From Altererythrobacter epoxidivorans (GTDB taxonomy: Bacteria > Pseudomonadota > Alphaproteobacteria > Sphingomonadales > Sphingomonadaceae): a stretch of 64,000 bases of DNA. A program made the position numbers and the translations under genes. Of this stretch, positions 35,834 to 44,161 are shown piece after piece. The DNA lies in contig NZ_CP012669.1 in the NCBI RefSeq assembly GCF_001281485.1, positions 372,001-436,000 of the forward strand, in the 5' to 3' direction. The notes beneath the pieces are model-generated. The model was given only the letters and a program-made list of their open reading frames with translations. It made no database searches and was not told the DNA's origin. How positions within the stretch are numbered: position 1 is the first letter of the stretch; each line of letters begins with the position of its first letter.

Positions 35834-36286
35834 ATGACTAAACCCAACCTTCCAGGCGGATGCTTCGATGGATCGCGCCACCTGTATGCGGTGCGCGTCT
35901 ATTACGAGGATACCGATCTGTCCGGCATTACCTATCACGCCAATTACCTGCGCTGGTTCGAGCGCGCCCGCAGCGATCTGGTCCGCATGCTCGAAATCGA
36001 CCAGCGCGATGCGATCGAGCGGGGTCTGGGCGCCTATGCCGTGTCGGAAGTGAACCTCAAATATCTGCGCCCGGCCAAGCTGGATGACGATGTGCTGATC
36101 GAAACGACCTGCACCGATCTGCGCGCAGCCAGTTGCCGGATGCACCAGAAGGCCTTTCGCGGCGACGAACTGCTGGCAGAGGCACATTTTCGCGTCGGTT
36201 TCGTTGCTCCCGATGGACGACCGACGCGGCAACCCGAAGAATGGCGCGATGCCTTCACGCGTTTCATGGAAGACAATTTCGAATGA
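35834..36286 (+). CDS. ybgC: Tol-Pal system acyl-CoA thioesterase YbgC
   Basis: A 150-residue hot-dog thioesterase. YYEDTDLSGITYHANYLRWFERAR contains the active-site Asp and family motif. It is the standard first gene of the tol-pal operon and hydrolyses acyl-CoA at the inner membrane. Its stop overlaps tolQ (ATGA). Confidence 0.93.
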   Translation: MTKPNLPGGCFDGSRHLYAVRVYYEDTDLSGITYHANYLRWFERARSDLVRMLEIDQRDAIERGLGAYAVSEVNLKYLRPAKLDDDVLIETTCTDLRAASCRMHQKAFRGDELLAEAHFRVGFVAPDGRPTRQPEEWRDAFTRFMEDNFE

Positions 36287-36984
36287 CCCCCACGCTTTCC
36301 CTCCTGTCCGTCGGCGCATCGAGCCGTCTCAATCCCCTCGACCTGTTCCTGCAGGCGGACATCGTCGTTCAGGCAGTGATGACCGGTCTGCTGCTTGCCA
36401 GCATCTGGGTCTGGATGATCATCGTCTCCTTCTCGCTGCGGATGGGTTCGATGGAACGCAAGTCGCGCCGTTACGAGGAGGAGTTCTGGGAGAGCCAGGA
36501 CCACGAGCGGATGCTGGGCAAGCGCGCCCGGGCGGAACTTCCGATTGCGCGTGTCGCGGGTGCCGGGATGGACGAATGGCAACGTTCGACCAAAGGCACT
36601 GCGATCGATCGTGACGGCGTTCGCCACCGTCTGGCTAGTGCGATGGAAAGCCGTGTCGCCCAGGAAGCCGACGATATTGCCGACCGGCTCAACTTCCTCG
36701 CCACCACTGGTTCCGTAGCGCCCTTTGTGGGCCTGTTCGGTACCGTTTGGGGCATCATGAACAGCTTCTTCCAGATCGGGATGCAGGAAAGCTCGTCGCT
36801 GGCAGTTGTTGCTCCGGGTATTTCGGAAGCGCTGTTTGCCACCGCGATCGGCCTGTTTGCCGCTATCCCTGCCGTCATCGCCTACAACCGTTTCAGCCAC
36901 CGCGTGAACCGTTATGAAGCACGGATGCAGCGTTTCGCCGACCGGTTCCATGCAGGTCTCAGCCGCGAACTGGACAAGTCCTGA
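36283..36984 (+). CDS. tolQ: Tol-Pal system protein TolQ
   Basis: A 233-residue MotA/TolQ/ExbB-family protein with three membrane helices; the last two form the proton channel with TolR (TGSVAPFVGLFGTVWGIMNSF and ATAIGLFAAIPAVIAYNRF). It energises outer-membrane constriction with the proton motive force. ATG overlaps the ybgC stop; stop overlaps tolR by one base. Confidence 0.95.
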   Translation: MTPTLSLLSVGASSRLNPLDLFLQADIVVQAVMTGLLLASIWVWMIIVSFSLRMGSMERKSRRYEEEFWESQDHERMLGKRARAELPIARVAGAGMDEWQRSTKGTAIDRDGVRHRLASAMESRVAQEADDIADRLNFLATTGSVAPFVGLFGTVWGIMNSFFQIGMQESSSLAVVAPGISEALFATAIGLFAAIPAVIAYNRFSHRVNRYEARMQRFADRFHAGLSRELDKS

Positions 36985-37460
36985 TGGCGATGGGCCTGAT
37001 GAATTCGGGCAGGGGCGGCCGCCGTTCGCGGCGTGCGCCGATGGCGGAGATCAACGTCACGCCATTCGTCGACGTCATGCTGGTACTGCTGATCATCTTC
37101 ATGGTCACGGCGCCCCTGCTCGCCTCGGGCGTACCGATCGAACTGCCCGACAGCAATGCCAATCCGGTCGACCAGACGCCCGACCAAGTTACGATCAGCA
37201 TTGATGGCGAGGGATACGTCTTCATCGACGACGCCCGCGTGCCTGTCGGCGGACTGCCGCAGGCTCTCGAAACCATCGATCGCGGGGCTGACGGCAAGGG
37301 GCCGATCATCGTCCTCAGGGGCGACAAGGCGCTCGATTACGGCCGTGTGATGGCGGTCATGGGCGAACTTAACCGCGCCGGCTTCAATTCCATTTCGCTG
37401 ATAACCAATGCCAAAGGTGCAGCTACACCTGTCAGCAGCGGTTCATCCGACGAAGAATAG
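36984..37460 (+). CDS. tolR: Tol-Pal system protein TolR
   Basis: A 158-residue ExbD/TolR-family protein: one helix with the essential Asp (VTPFVDVMLVLLIIFMVTAPLLASG) followed by a periplasmic domain (DGEGYVFIDDARV). It starts on the last base of tolQ. A Gly-rich, basic N-terminus precedes the helix. Confidence 0.95.
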   Translation: MAMGLMNSGRGGRRSRRAPMAEINVTPFVDVMLVLLIIFMVTAPLLASGVPIELPDSNANPVDQTPDQVTISIDGEGYVFIDDARVPVGGLPQALETIDRGADGKGPIIVLRGDKALDYGRVMAVMGELNRAGFNSISLITNAKGAATPVSSGSSDEE

Positions 37461-37470
37461 CTCTGGATCG

Positions 37471-38250
37471 ATGGAAGCGACCACGTTTCGCAAAGAGGAG
37501 CGCTATGGTCTGGCAATTGCGCTGGGCCTGCACCTGTTGCTGGTCGCCGCGCTCCTGCTCCAGCCTGTCCGTGACGAAGTGCTCGACATTCCGGAGCGCA
37601 TGACCGTCAGTCTCGCGGAAGACGTCGGACTGGAGGCCACTGCGCCCGATCCCGTGCCCGAAAGCCAGGCGGCGATCGCTCCCACGCTGGCCGAGCAGCC
37701 GCAGCCCCCTGTAATCGAACCTGCGCCGCAACCCAGCGCTGCGCCGCGCCAGGAAACGCCGCCGATCACCGCGCCGCGCAGGACAGCTACGCAACCTCAG
37801 CCCAAGCCCAAGCCGCGCAGCACCCCGTCGCCGAGCACGGGTGGCGGTTCGCGCATCGGTGACAATTTCCTTGGCGGGGCAGGCAGTTCGACCAAGACCG
37901 ACGAAACCCGCATTCCGGCATCGCAGATAGGCGCCAGCGCGAAGGCGAGCCTGATCCAGGCTATCTCGCGCCAGATCAAGCCGCACTGGAACGCGCCGTC
38001 CGGCCTCGACGCCGAACTGCTGGTCACCGAGCTTGCCTTCGACCTCAACGAAGACGGCTCGCTCAAGGGTACGCCGCGTGTCCTGCGCCAGTCCGGCATC
38101 AACGATTCAAACCGCCCGCAGGCGAGCCTCCATGCTGAGCGCGCAATTCGGGCAGTCGTACAGGCAGCTCCGTTCGACCTGCCTGCAGAATACTATAACG
38201 CATGGAAGTCGATCCGCGGCGCTCGCTTCGATAGGAACCTGTCACGATGA
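37471..38250 (+). CDS. tolA: Cell envelope integrity protein TolA
   Basis: A 259-residue protein with an N-terminal anchor helix (LAIALGLHLLLVAALLL), a Pro/Gln/Ala-rich periplasmic stretch (about residues 55-130) and a C-terminal TonB-like domain (SLIQAISRQIKPHWNAPSGLDAELLVTELAFDLNEDG). It spans the periplasm to TolB and Pal. The ATG at 37471 has only a weak Shine-Dalgarno sequence. tolB overlaps by ATGA. Confidence 0.9.
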   Translation: MEATTFRKEERYGLAIALGLHLLLVAALLLQPVRDEVLDIPERMTVSLAEDVGLEATAPDPVPESQAAIAPTLAEQPQPPVIEPAPQPSAAPRQETPPITAPRRTATQPQPKPKPRSTPSPSTGGGSRIGDNFLGGAGSSTKTDETRIPASQIGASAKASLIQAISRQIKPHWNAPSGLDAELLVTELAFDLNEDGSLKGTPRVLRQSGINDSNRPQASLHAERAIRAVVQAAPFDLPAEYYNAWKSIRGARFDRNLSR

Positions 38251-39638
38251 AATATTTGCTTTTCGCACTCGCTATGGTTGCCGCGCCGGTCGCTGCGCAG
38301 AACCAGGACCTGGGCTCACCCGCGCCGGAGGGCGGCGAGGTCGAAACGCTTGGGGAGGCGAGCGAAGAAGGCGGGCTGACTTTCACCGTTACGGATGAAA
38401 GCGATTGGCAGGACCTTGGTATCGCCATCCCAGGTTTCGCGACCGACCGCGATCAGCCGACCGCGGCGAACAAGGATGGGACCGCGGCACTCGGCCGCGA
38501 AGTCGCCCGCGTCATCACCGCCAATCTGCGCAACAATGGCCTGTTCAAGCCCACCGGCCCCGACAGCCTGCCTCAGCCGAGCTTTGCCCAGATCACGGCT
38601 CCCAGCTTCTCCACATGGAGCGGACGCGGGGCCGAAATGCTGGTGCATGGCTATGTCCGCGAACGCAGCGACGGTCGCTTGCTGTTCGGCTGCTATCTCT
38701 ACGACGTGGCCCTACAAAGCGAACTGGTGCGCGAGGGCTGGGTGGTTCCGCCGGCGGACTGGCGCCGCGCCGCGCACAAATGTTCGGATCTGATCTACTC
38801 GCGCCTCACCGGCGAAAGCCCCTTCTTCGACAGCCGCATCGCCTATATCGCGGAAGTCGGTCCGAAGGATAAGCGCGTCAAACGTCTCGCCATCATGGAC
38901 AGCGACGGCGCGAACCATCGCTTCCTGACGCTCGGCAGCGCGACAGCGCTCACGCCGCGATATTCGCCCGACTACAAGCGGCTGCTGTACCTGTCCTATG
39001 TCGACGGCAATCCGCGCATCTATGTCTATGACATCGGTACGGGGAAGCAGGTGCTGGTCACGCAAAGCACCAATCCGACGTTCGCTCCGCGCTGGAGCCC
39101 CGATGGCAACAGCATCCTCTATTCGATGGCTGTCTCGGGCAATACGGACATCTACCGCGTCCCGGCGAGCGGTGGGCGCAGCGTCCGCCTGACCGACACG
39201 CCCGGTATCGATATCGGCGGGTCCTATTCGCCCGACGGCCGCAAGATCGTGTTCGAAAGCGACCGTTCGGGCAGCCAGCAATGCTATGTGATGGATGCCG
39301 ACGGGTCGAACCAGCAGCGGATCAGCTTTTCGGGTGGCCGATGTGCCACGCCGGAATGGAGCCCGCGCGGAGACCAGATCGCCTTCACCCGCATTGCCGG
39401 CGATTTCAATATTGCCGTCATGACGCCTGCAGGTCGTAACATGCGCGTGTTGACCAGCGGCTGGCAGGACGAGGCCCCGACCTGGGCCCCCAATGGCCGC
39501 ATCATCCAGTTCTTCCGGACCGAGCGCAACTCGGGCCGCTCCAACCTCTACCAGGTCGATCTGACTGGTCGTAATGAAAGGAAACTGCCGACGCCGGTCG
39601 ATGCGTCTGACCCGGCCTGGGGACCGCTTCTCCCCTGA
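38247..39638 (+). CDS. tolB: Tol-Pal system protein TolB
   Basis: A 463-residue periplasmic protein with a signal peptide, an N-terminal D1 domain (about residues 50-190) and a six-bladed beta-propeller with typical repeats (FAPRWSPDGNSILY, GGSYSPDGRKIVFESDRSG, TWAPNGRIIQFF). It links TolA and Pal. ATGA overlap with tolA. A 67-base gap precedes pal. Confidence 0.95.
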   Translation: MKYLLFALAMVAAPVAAQNQDLGSPAPEGGEVETLGEASEEGGLTFTVTDESDWQDLGIAIPGFATDRDQPTAANKDGTAALGREVARVITANLRNNGLFKPTGPDSLPQPSFAQITAPSFSTWSGRGAEMLVHGYVRERSDGRLLFGCYLYDVALQSELVREGWVVPPADWRRAAHKCSDLIYSRLTGESPFFDSRIAYIAEVGPKDKRVKRLAIMDSDGANHRFLTLGSATALTPRYSPDYKRLLYLSYVDGNPRIYVYDIGTGKQVLVTQSTNPTFAPRWSPDGNSILYSMAVSGNTDIYRVPASGGRSVRLTDTPGIDIGGSYSPDGRKIVFESDRSGSQQCYVMDADGSNQQRISFSGGRCATPEWSPRGDQIAFTRIAGDFNIAVMTPAGRNMRVLTSGWQDEAPTWAPNGRIIQFFRTERNSGRSNLYQVDLTGRNERKLPTPVDASDPAWGPLLP

Positions 39639-39705
39639 ATGCGTTGAATGTATATCATCGGGCGCGCACCCCTGATCTTGCGGCCCAATGGGAAAGGAAA
39701 TTTGC

Positions 39706-40218
39706 ATGAACACTCGTGTCGCCAGCGCCATCCTTCTCGCCAGCAGCATCGGCCTTGCCGCATGCTCGAAGAAGGCTCCGGAGGATCTTCCGCCTCCGCC
39801 GGTGGAAACCGAAACGCCGACCACTACCCCGACTACACCGACCGGTCCGTCGCTGGGTTCGCAGGCGCATTTCGAAAACGCCGTGAACGGTCAGAACGTG
39901 ATCTACTTCGACACCGACCGCTATAACATCGACAGCGCCGACGCTGCTGCACTGCAGACCCAGGCGCAGTACCTGGCGCGCTATCCGCAGATTTCGATCA
40001 CGATCGAAGGTCATGCCGATGAACGTGGCACGCGCGAATACAACCTCGCGCTGGGTGAACGCCGTGCAAACGCAGCGAAGAACTACCTTGTCGGCCTCGG
40101 CGTGGATGCAGCACGCGTCCGCACCGTCAGCTATGGCAAGGAACGCCCGATCGCTCTTGCATCGAACGAAGCTGCATGGGCGCAGAACCGCCGCGCGGTC
40201 AGCGTGGTCGTGAACTGA
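39706..40218 (+). CDS. pal: Peptidoglycan-associated lipoprotein Pal
   Basis: A 170-residue OmpA-like lipoprotein. The lipobox LAAC near residue 22 is followed by a Pro/Thr linker; the OmpA domain has VIYFDTDRYNID, IEGHADERGTREYNLALGERRA and AWAQNRRAV, the DAP-binding residues. The start follows GGGAAAGG. No cpoB/ybgF follows; a small gene on the other strand ends on the next base. Confidence 0.95.
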   Translation: MNTRVASAILLASSIGLAACSKKAPEDLPPPPVETETPTTTPTTPTGPSLGSQAHFENAVNGQNVIYFDTDRYNIDSADAAALQTQAQYLARYPQISITIEGHADERGTREYNLALGERRANAAKNYLVGLGVDAARVRTVSYGKERPIALASNEAAWAQNRRAVSVVVN

Positions 40219-40386
40219 TCAGCGAATGAAAGACGGCTGGGGCAGGTCGGGCAAGGATAGCTCGGCCTGCACCGGACCATAGCCCTCGCTTTCCTGCCGG
40301 TCGAACCGGCTGGGCGTGTGCGTGAGCACCATCGCAGCCATGGCGAGGGTGGCGAAGGCACTGGAAAGGGCGAGTTGCTTGCTCAT
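40219..40386 (-). CDS. Small exported or membrane protein of unknown function
   Basis: A 55-residue protein with a hydrophobic N-terminus (LALSSAFATLAMAAMVL) and an acidic, Pro-rich tail (ESEGYGPVQAELSLPDLPQPSF). It takes the space where cpoB usually follows pal but lies on the opposite strand, stop to stop with pal. Upstream is a perfect 15-bp palindrome. Coding status is moderately supported by length, signal-like N-terminus and adjacency only. Confidence 0.45.
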   Translation of the reverse strand: MSKQLALSSAFATLAMAAMVLTHTPSRFDRQESEGYGPVQAELSLPDLPQPSFIR

Positions 40387-40429
40387 GTCGGTCTCGTCGA
40401 ACGCCGTTACGGGCGATATATGAATAATC

Positions 40430-40444
40430 TGTTGCATTGCAACA
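40430..40444. promoter_or_regulatory. Perfect palindrome, candidate operator
   Basis: TGTTGCATTGCAACA is a perfect 15-bp palindrome 44 bases upstream of the small protein gene and 107 bases before the J-domain gene, in their divergent promoter region. It looks like a MarR/TetR-type operator. The binding protein is not identifiable here. Confidence 0.4.
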
Positions 40445-40550
40445 TTTCAAACAGCAACTGGATCCCACGTCTTTCAAAAATAGGCAACGATCCCTAGACT
40501 GAGTGACATGACCGTCGGACGAACGACTTTGAGCGAGAAAAATCGCATCG

Positions 40551-41090
40551 GTGCCCGTGGCTAAGGCACGCAGGTCCAACGACTGGGGATTCCCCCGCTG
40601 GCGCGGCTATGGCTCATCGCGCGAAGCGACGAATGTCCGCATTTGCGATCGTCATAGTTGCGACGAGCCGGGCGATTGCCCCGCACCAAAAGCTCCGAAC
40701 AGTCCCGACCGCTGGTATTTCTGCCAGAAGCACGCAGCCGAATATAATTCCAAGTGGGACTATTTCGAAGGATTGGACAAGGCCGAGAAGGAAGAGCGCG
40801 CCAAGGCCGAACGGCAGGAAAGTTCCGGCTATGCGGAGGCGTCTCATTACGGCTGGGCCGGTTCGGGTGATGGATCGCGCAGTGCTGACGAAATGCGCGC
40901 GCTTGATGTCCTTGAACTCGAAGCGGATGCTGACTTCGTCATGATCAAGAAGGCGTGGCGGGAAAAAGCCAAGACAGTGCACCCGGACGTAAAGCCGGGT
41001 GACAAGGCGGCTGCTGCAGAATTCCAGAAGCTGCAACTTGCCTATGAAGTGCTGAAGACCGCAGAAGAACGCCGCGAGTGGCGTGGATGA
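40551..41090 (+). CDS. J-domain protein with N-terminal cysteine-rich segment
   Basis: A 179-residue DnaJ-like protein. The J domain is C-terminal (about 115-179): ALDVLELEADADFVMIKKAWREKAKTVHPDVKPGDKAAAAEFQKLQLAYEVL, with the HPD motif. The N-terminal part has several Cys (ICDRHSCDEPGDCPAP, YFCQKHAAEYNSKWDYFEG) that could bind zinc. It should recruit Hsp70 to a specific client. The start at GTG 40551 is uncertain. The next gene overlaps its stop. Confidence 0.85.
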   Translation: MPVAKARRSNDWGFPRWRGYGSSREATNVRICDRHSCDEPGDCPAPKAPNSPDRWYFCQKHAAEYNSKWDYFEGLDKAEKEERAKAERQESSGYAEASHYGWAGSGDGSRSADEMRALDVLELEADADFVMIKKAWREKAKTVHPDVKPGDKAAAAEFQKLQLAYEVLKTAEERREWRG

Positions 41091-41836
41091 GCAGCCTGCG
41101 CTCCGCTCCCGCAGGGGACACGGAGGCTGCTGCATCAATCCTGCGCGAGGACGGCGTCGTCCGGCTCGATGAAGTTTGGACACGCGACACTCTGATTGCC
41201 GCTAGGGATGTGGTCTTCGCCGGCCACCCGGAATTCGCCGATCCCGCGAACCTGACCGACGTGCTGCGAAACGGAGAGGGGCGTTTTATTGCCCCTGTTA
41301 TGCTGGGCCACGGCCTTCTCGATTTGGGATTGCTCGATAACGCGGCAGTCGAGGCGTTGCTGGAAAGTGCGCTCGGGTCGGCATGGGTGCACGAAGCGTT
41401 CGGGATGATGATGGCGCACGGCGGGTGCCCTGATCAGCACGTCCACCGCGATACCGACCCTCTTTTTCCGGAAACCGGAGTGGATCCGCTGCTTCCGCCG
41501 ACCGTGCTGACGATTGCCATTCCCTTGGTCGACACCGGCGAGGCCAATGGCAGGACCGCCTTTTATCCCGGGAGCCATCGCACCGGTTCGCGGGACGGCA
41601 TATCGCCAGCATCTATCGATGTGCCCCTTGGTTCGGCCTTGGTGTGGGATTTTCGAACCATCCACTACGGCTGCGCAAACACGAGCAACGAGGACCGGCC
41701 ACTACTCTATTTCACCTCGTGCCGCCCGTTCTGGTTCGACCACAAGAACTTTGGCACCGGAAACCAGCGACTGGTTGCCGAGGCAGAGGTGCTCGATAGC
41801 CTCGGTCCCCGCTTTGTGCGGACACTGCTGGCCTGA
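41087..41836 (+). CDS. Phytanoyl-CoA dioxygenase (PhyH) family protein
   Basis: A 249-residue Fe(II)/2-oxoglutarate dioxygenase of the PhyH family. Metal ligands HxD appear in HVHRDTDPLF and the distal His in IHYGCANTS; the segment NGRTAFYPGSHRTGS is family-typical, and an Arg for 2-oxoglutarate lies in the C-terminal strand (ERPLLYF-like region, EDRPLLYFTS). Substrate unknown. Its ATG overlaps the J-domain gene stop by 4 bases. Confidence 0.88.
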   Translation: MSSLRSAPAGDTEAAASILREDGVVRLDEVWTRDTLIAARDVVFAGHPEFADPANLTDVLRNGEGRFIAPVMLGHGLLDLGLLDNAAVEALLESALGSAWVHEAFGMMMAHGGCPDQHVHRDTDPLFPETGVDPLLPPTVLTIAIPLVDTGEANGRTAFYPGSHRTGSRDGISPASIDVPLGSALVWDFRTIHYGCANTSNEDRPLLYFTSCRPFWFDHKNFGTGNQRLVAEAEVLDSLGPRFVRTLLA

Positions 41837-41842
41837 GAGTTA

Positions 41843-42634
41843 TCAGTTACGGTTGATCGCCGACTGAGGGTTGTCGTTCCACCACGGGGTGTCGGTCCAG
41901 GGCCTCAGGTCGATTTCGTGGCTCCAGCAGCTGCGCGGCTGGTGCGCCAGATGCCAATAAGTTTCAGCAAGAGCAGCAGGGTCCACGACGCCGTCGTCGC
42001 CTTTCGCCGCCTTGAAATCCTCGAACGAATTGCCGAGCATCTTGCCGAGGGTGTCAGGTGCATCGACCGCCCCGTCAATCACGATGTGCGCGATATGGAT
42101 CCCCTGGCGTGCGAATTCTGCGTTGAGCGTCTGGCACAGCATCCGCCGTCCACCCATTGCGGCAGCGTGGCTGTGCTGCCCTTCGTTTCCGCGAACAGCA
42201 GCCGTCGCGCTCGTCACCAGCATGGTCCCGCGACCGCGCTCTACCATCCGGGGGAGCAAGGCGTGCGCGAGGCGGAATAGGCCGAAACATCCAAGACGCC
42301 AGCCCAGTTCGAACGTCCGGTGCGGCGTATTCGCCAGCGAGCGGTTTCCGATCTGCGCGCCCAGGTTGTAGAGCGCGCATTCGATTGGGCCGATCTCGTT
42401 TTCGACCCGCTCGACCAGATTTTCGATCGTGCCGTCGACCGATGCGTCGACCAGCATTCCGCTGGCTTCGCCTCCGGCGTCCTCGATCTGCCCGACAAGC
42501 CGCTTCAGACCGGCTTCGTCGCTGCGGCGGGCTAGCACGGCATGGTATCCGCCAAGCGCAAATCGCGCTGCCACCTGTCCGCCGATCCCGGCACCTGCAC
42601 CCAGGACCAGGAATACCGGTTTGCGATCACTCAT
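41843..42634 (-). CDS. SDR-fold protein without the catalytic Tyr-Lys
   Basis: A 263-residue Rossmann protein with a good cofactor loop (LVLGAGAGIGGQVAARF) and Arg pair for NADP. The expected NNAG is YNLGAQ. At the position of the catalytic YxxxK the sequence is GQHSHAAAMGGRRM, so the Tyr is His and the Lys is absent. It may bind NADP without classical reductase chemistry. Shine-Dalgarno GGAG precedes the start. Convergent with the PhyH gene, 6 bases apart. Confidence 0.8.
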   Translation of the reverse strand: MSDRKPVFLVLGAGAGIGGQVAARFALGGYHAVLARRSDEAGLKRLVGQIEDAGGEASGMLVDASVDGTIENLVERVENEIGPIECALYNLGAQIGNRSLANTPHRTFELGWRLGCFGLFRLAHALLPRMVERGRGTMLVTSATAAVRGNEGQHSHAAAMGGRRMLCQTLNAEFARQGIHIAHIVIDGAVDAPDTLGKMLGNSFEDFKAAKGDDGVVDPAALAETYWHLAHQPRSCWSHEIDLRPWTDTPWWNDNPQSAINRN

Positions 42635-42679
42635 GCTTCACTCCGCCTCAGGAATAGATGCCCGAGGCTAGGCGTTGCA

Positions 42680-43990
42680 TCACACCTTTGCCAGTGCCTG
42701 TTCGAAATCGGCGATAAGGTCATCGGGATCCTCGATGCCGATTGAAATGCGAACGAGGTTGTCGGTTATGCCGAGTGCCGCCTTCCGTTCGTCCGGCACG
42801 GAAAGGTGTGTCATTGCCGCCGGATGGCTGGCGAGTGTCTCTGTCCCGCCAAGGCTGACCGCAAGTTTGGCGATGCTCAGGTTGTCGAGGAAACGGAAGC
42901 TTTCAGCTTCCCCGCCTTTGATGAACAGCGAGAATGTGCTGCCGGCCCCGGTGCAATGCCGATCGAAGATGTCCTGCTGGCGCGCATCGCTGATGAAGCC
43001 GAGATAGGCGAGCCTTTCGACCTTGGGATGCTGGCGCAGGAATTCGCATACCTTGGCCGCGTTCTCTCCTGCTCGCTGCATGCGAAGCTCGACCGTCTCG
43101 AGCGAGCGCAGCAGCATCCACGCCGTGTTGGGATCGCAAATGCCTCCCATCGTGTTGCGGAGCATGCGAACCGGGTCCATCCACTTGCGCGCACCCGCGA
43201 TACTTCCGGCGACGAGGTCGGAATGACCGCCCACATATTTGGTCAGCGAATAGACGACGATATCGGCCCCGTGATCGAGCGGGCGCTGCCACAAGGGACC
43301 GAGGAAGGTGTTGTCGATGGCAATCGGGCAATCGGCCGACAGCACTGTATCGCGTGCCTTTCGCATGGCTTCGATATCGACGAGGGCATTGGTCGGGTTG
43401 GCCGGACTTTCGAGATAGATCATCGCGACCTTGCCGCCCTGGCTTTCGGCCTGCTCCCTGGCCTTCTCCAGCACCGCTTGCATCTGCTCGCCAGATGCAC
43501 CGGCGGGGAAATCGACGTAAGTAACCCCGAACTTGCTGAGCACCTTCGAAACGAAGCCTTCGGATGCGGCATAGAGCGGTCCGGAATGGACGATGACATC
43601 GCCCTGGCTGACATAGGCCATCATCAGCACGCAGATCGCGGTCATGCCGCTCGAAAAGGCTAAGGCATCCTCCGCGCCGTCCCAGATCCCCAGCCTGTCT
43701 TCCAGGATTTCCTGGTTGGGCCCGTTGAAACGCGAATAAACCAGTCCATCGGCGCCGCCCGGACGCTTGCCGGTGATGCCTTCGAAGTGGTGCTTTCCGT
43801 CGGCAGCGCTGGGGAAGGCGAAGGTCGAGGTCAGGAAGATCGGCGGTTTGAGCGATCCTTCCGACAGCACGGGATCGTACCCGTATCCCATCATCAGCGT
43901 CGAAGGCTTCAATTCGTGTCCGCCGATGCTCGTCCTGGCAGGCTTCGAAGTGCGGCGCGGTGCTTCGTTGGGATCGATGACATCAGTCAT
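42680..43990 (-). CDS. Cys/Met metabolism PLP-dependent enzyme (cystathionine gamma-synthase family)
   Basis: A 436-residue fold-type I PLP enzyme of the cystathionine gamma-synthase / O-acylhomoserine sulfhydrylase group. The PLP Lys is in SLTKYVGGHSDLVAGS; the YSRFNGPNQ and SPANPT segments are family-typical. It has an N-terminal extension of about 40 residues. It could be CGS, a sulfhydrylase or methionine gamma-lyase; sequence alone does not separate them. Its leader can form a perfect 7-bp hairpin over the Shine-Dalgarno sequence. Confidence 0.88.
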   Translation of the reverse strand: MTDVIDPNEAPRRTSKPARTSIGGHELKPSTLMMGYGYDPVLSEGSLKPPIFLTSTFAFPSAADGKHHFEGITGKRPGGADGLVYSRFNGPNQEILEDRLGIWDGAEDALAFSSGMTAICVLMMAYVSQGDVIVHSGPLYAASEGFVSKVLSKFGVTYVDFPAGASGEQMQAVLEKAREQAESQGGKVAMIYLESPANPTNALVDIEAMRKARDTVLSADCPIAIDNTFLGPLWQRPLDHGADIVVYSLTKYVGGHSDLVAGSIAGARKWMDPVRMLRNTMGGICDPNTAWMLLRSLETVELRMQRAGENAAKVCEFLRQHPKVERLAYLGFISDARQQDIFDRHCTGAGSTFSLFIKGGEAESFRFLDNLSIAKLAVSLGGTETLASHPAAMTHLSVPDERKAALGITDNLVRISIGIEDPDDLIADFEQALAKV

Positions 43991-43998
43991 TACAGGCT

Positions 43999-44065
43999 GA
44001 CCTTCCTCGTAAAACGCCCCCAGGAAGGCAGGAGCAGATGGGGCGGCCGGGGCACCCGCTCCTAA
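43999..44065 (-). promoter_or_regulatory. Leader hairpins over the Shine-Dalgarno sequence of the Cys/Met enzyme
   Basis: Reading on the minus strand: AGGAGC (44063-44058) pairs with GCTCCT (44035-44030), then CCTTCCT (44028-44022) pairs perfectly with AGGAAGG (44007-44001). The second 3' arm is the Shine-Dalgarno sequence, 10 bases from the ATG at 43990. The SAM-II and SAM-I conserved boxes are not seen. The arrangement suggests control at translation initiation. Confidence 0.45.
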
Positions 44066-44161
44066 CCTCCGCAGGAACGCTTCTCCGCCGTCGCCGGATC
44101 ACACCTCATTGAATATCGGCGGACTTTGCCGAGTTCAAGCCGGGCCTCGAAACGCGCCCGA

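Noticed and set aside
43991..44161. SAM-I or SAM-II riboswitch call upstream of the Cys/Met enzyme
   Set aside because: Neither the S-box core nor the GCTAAA motif of SAM-II is present.
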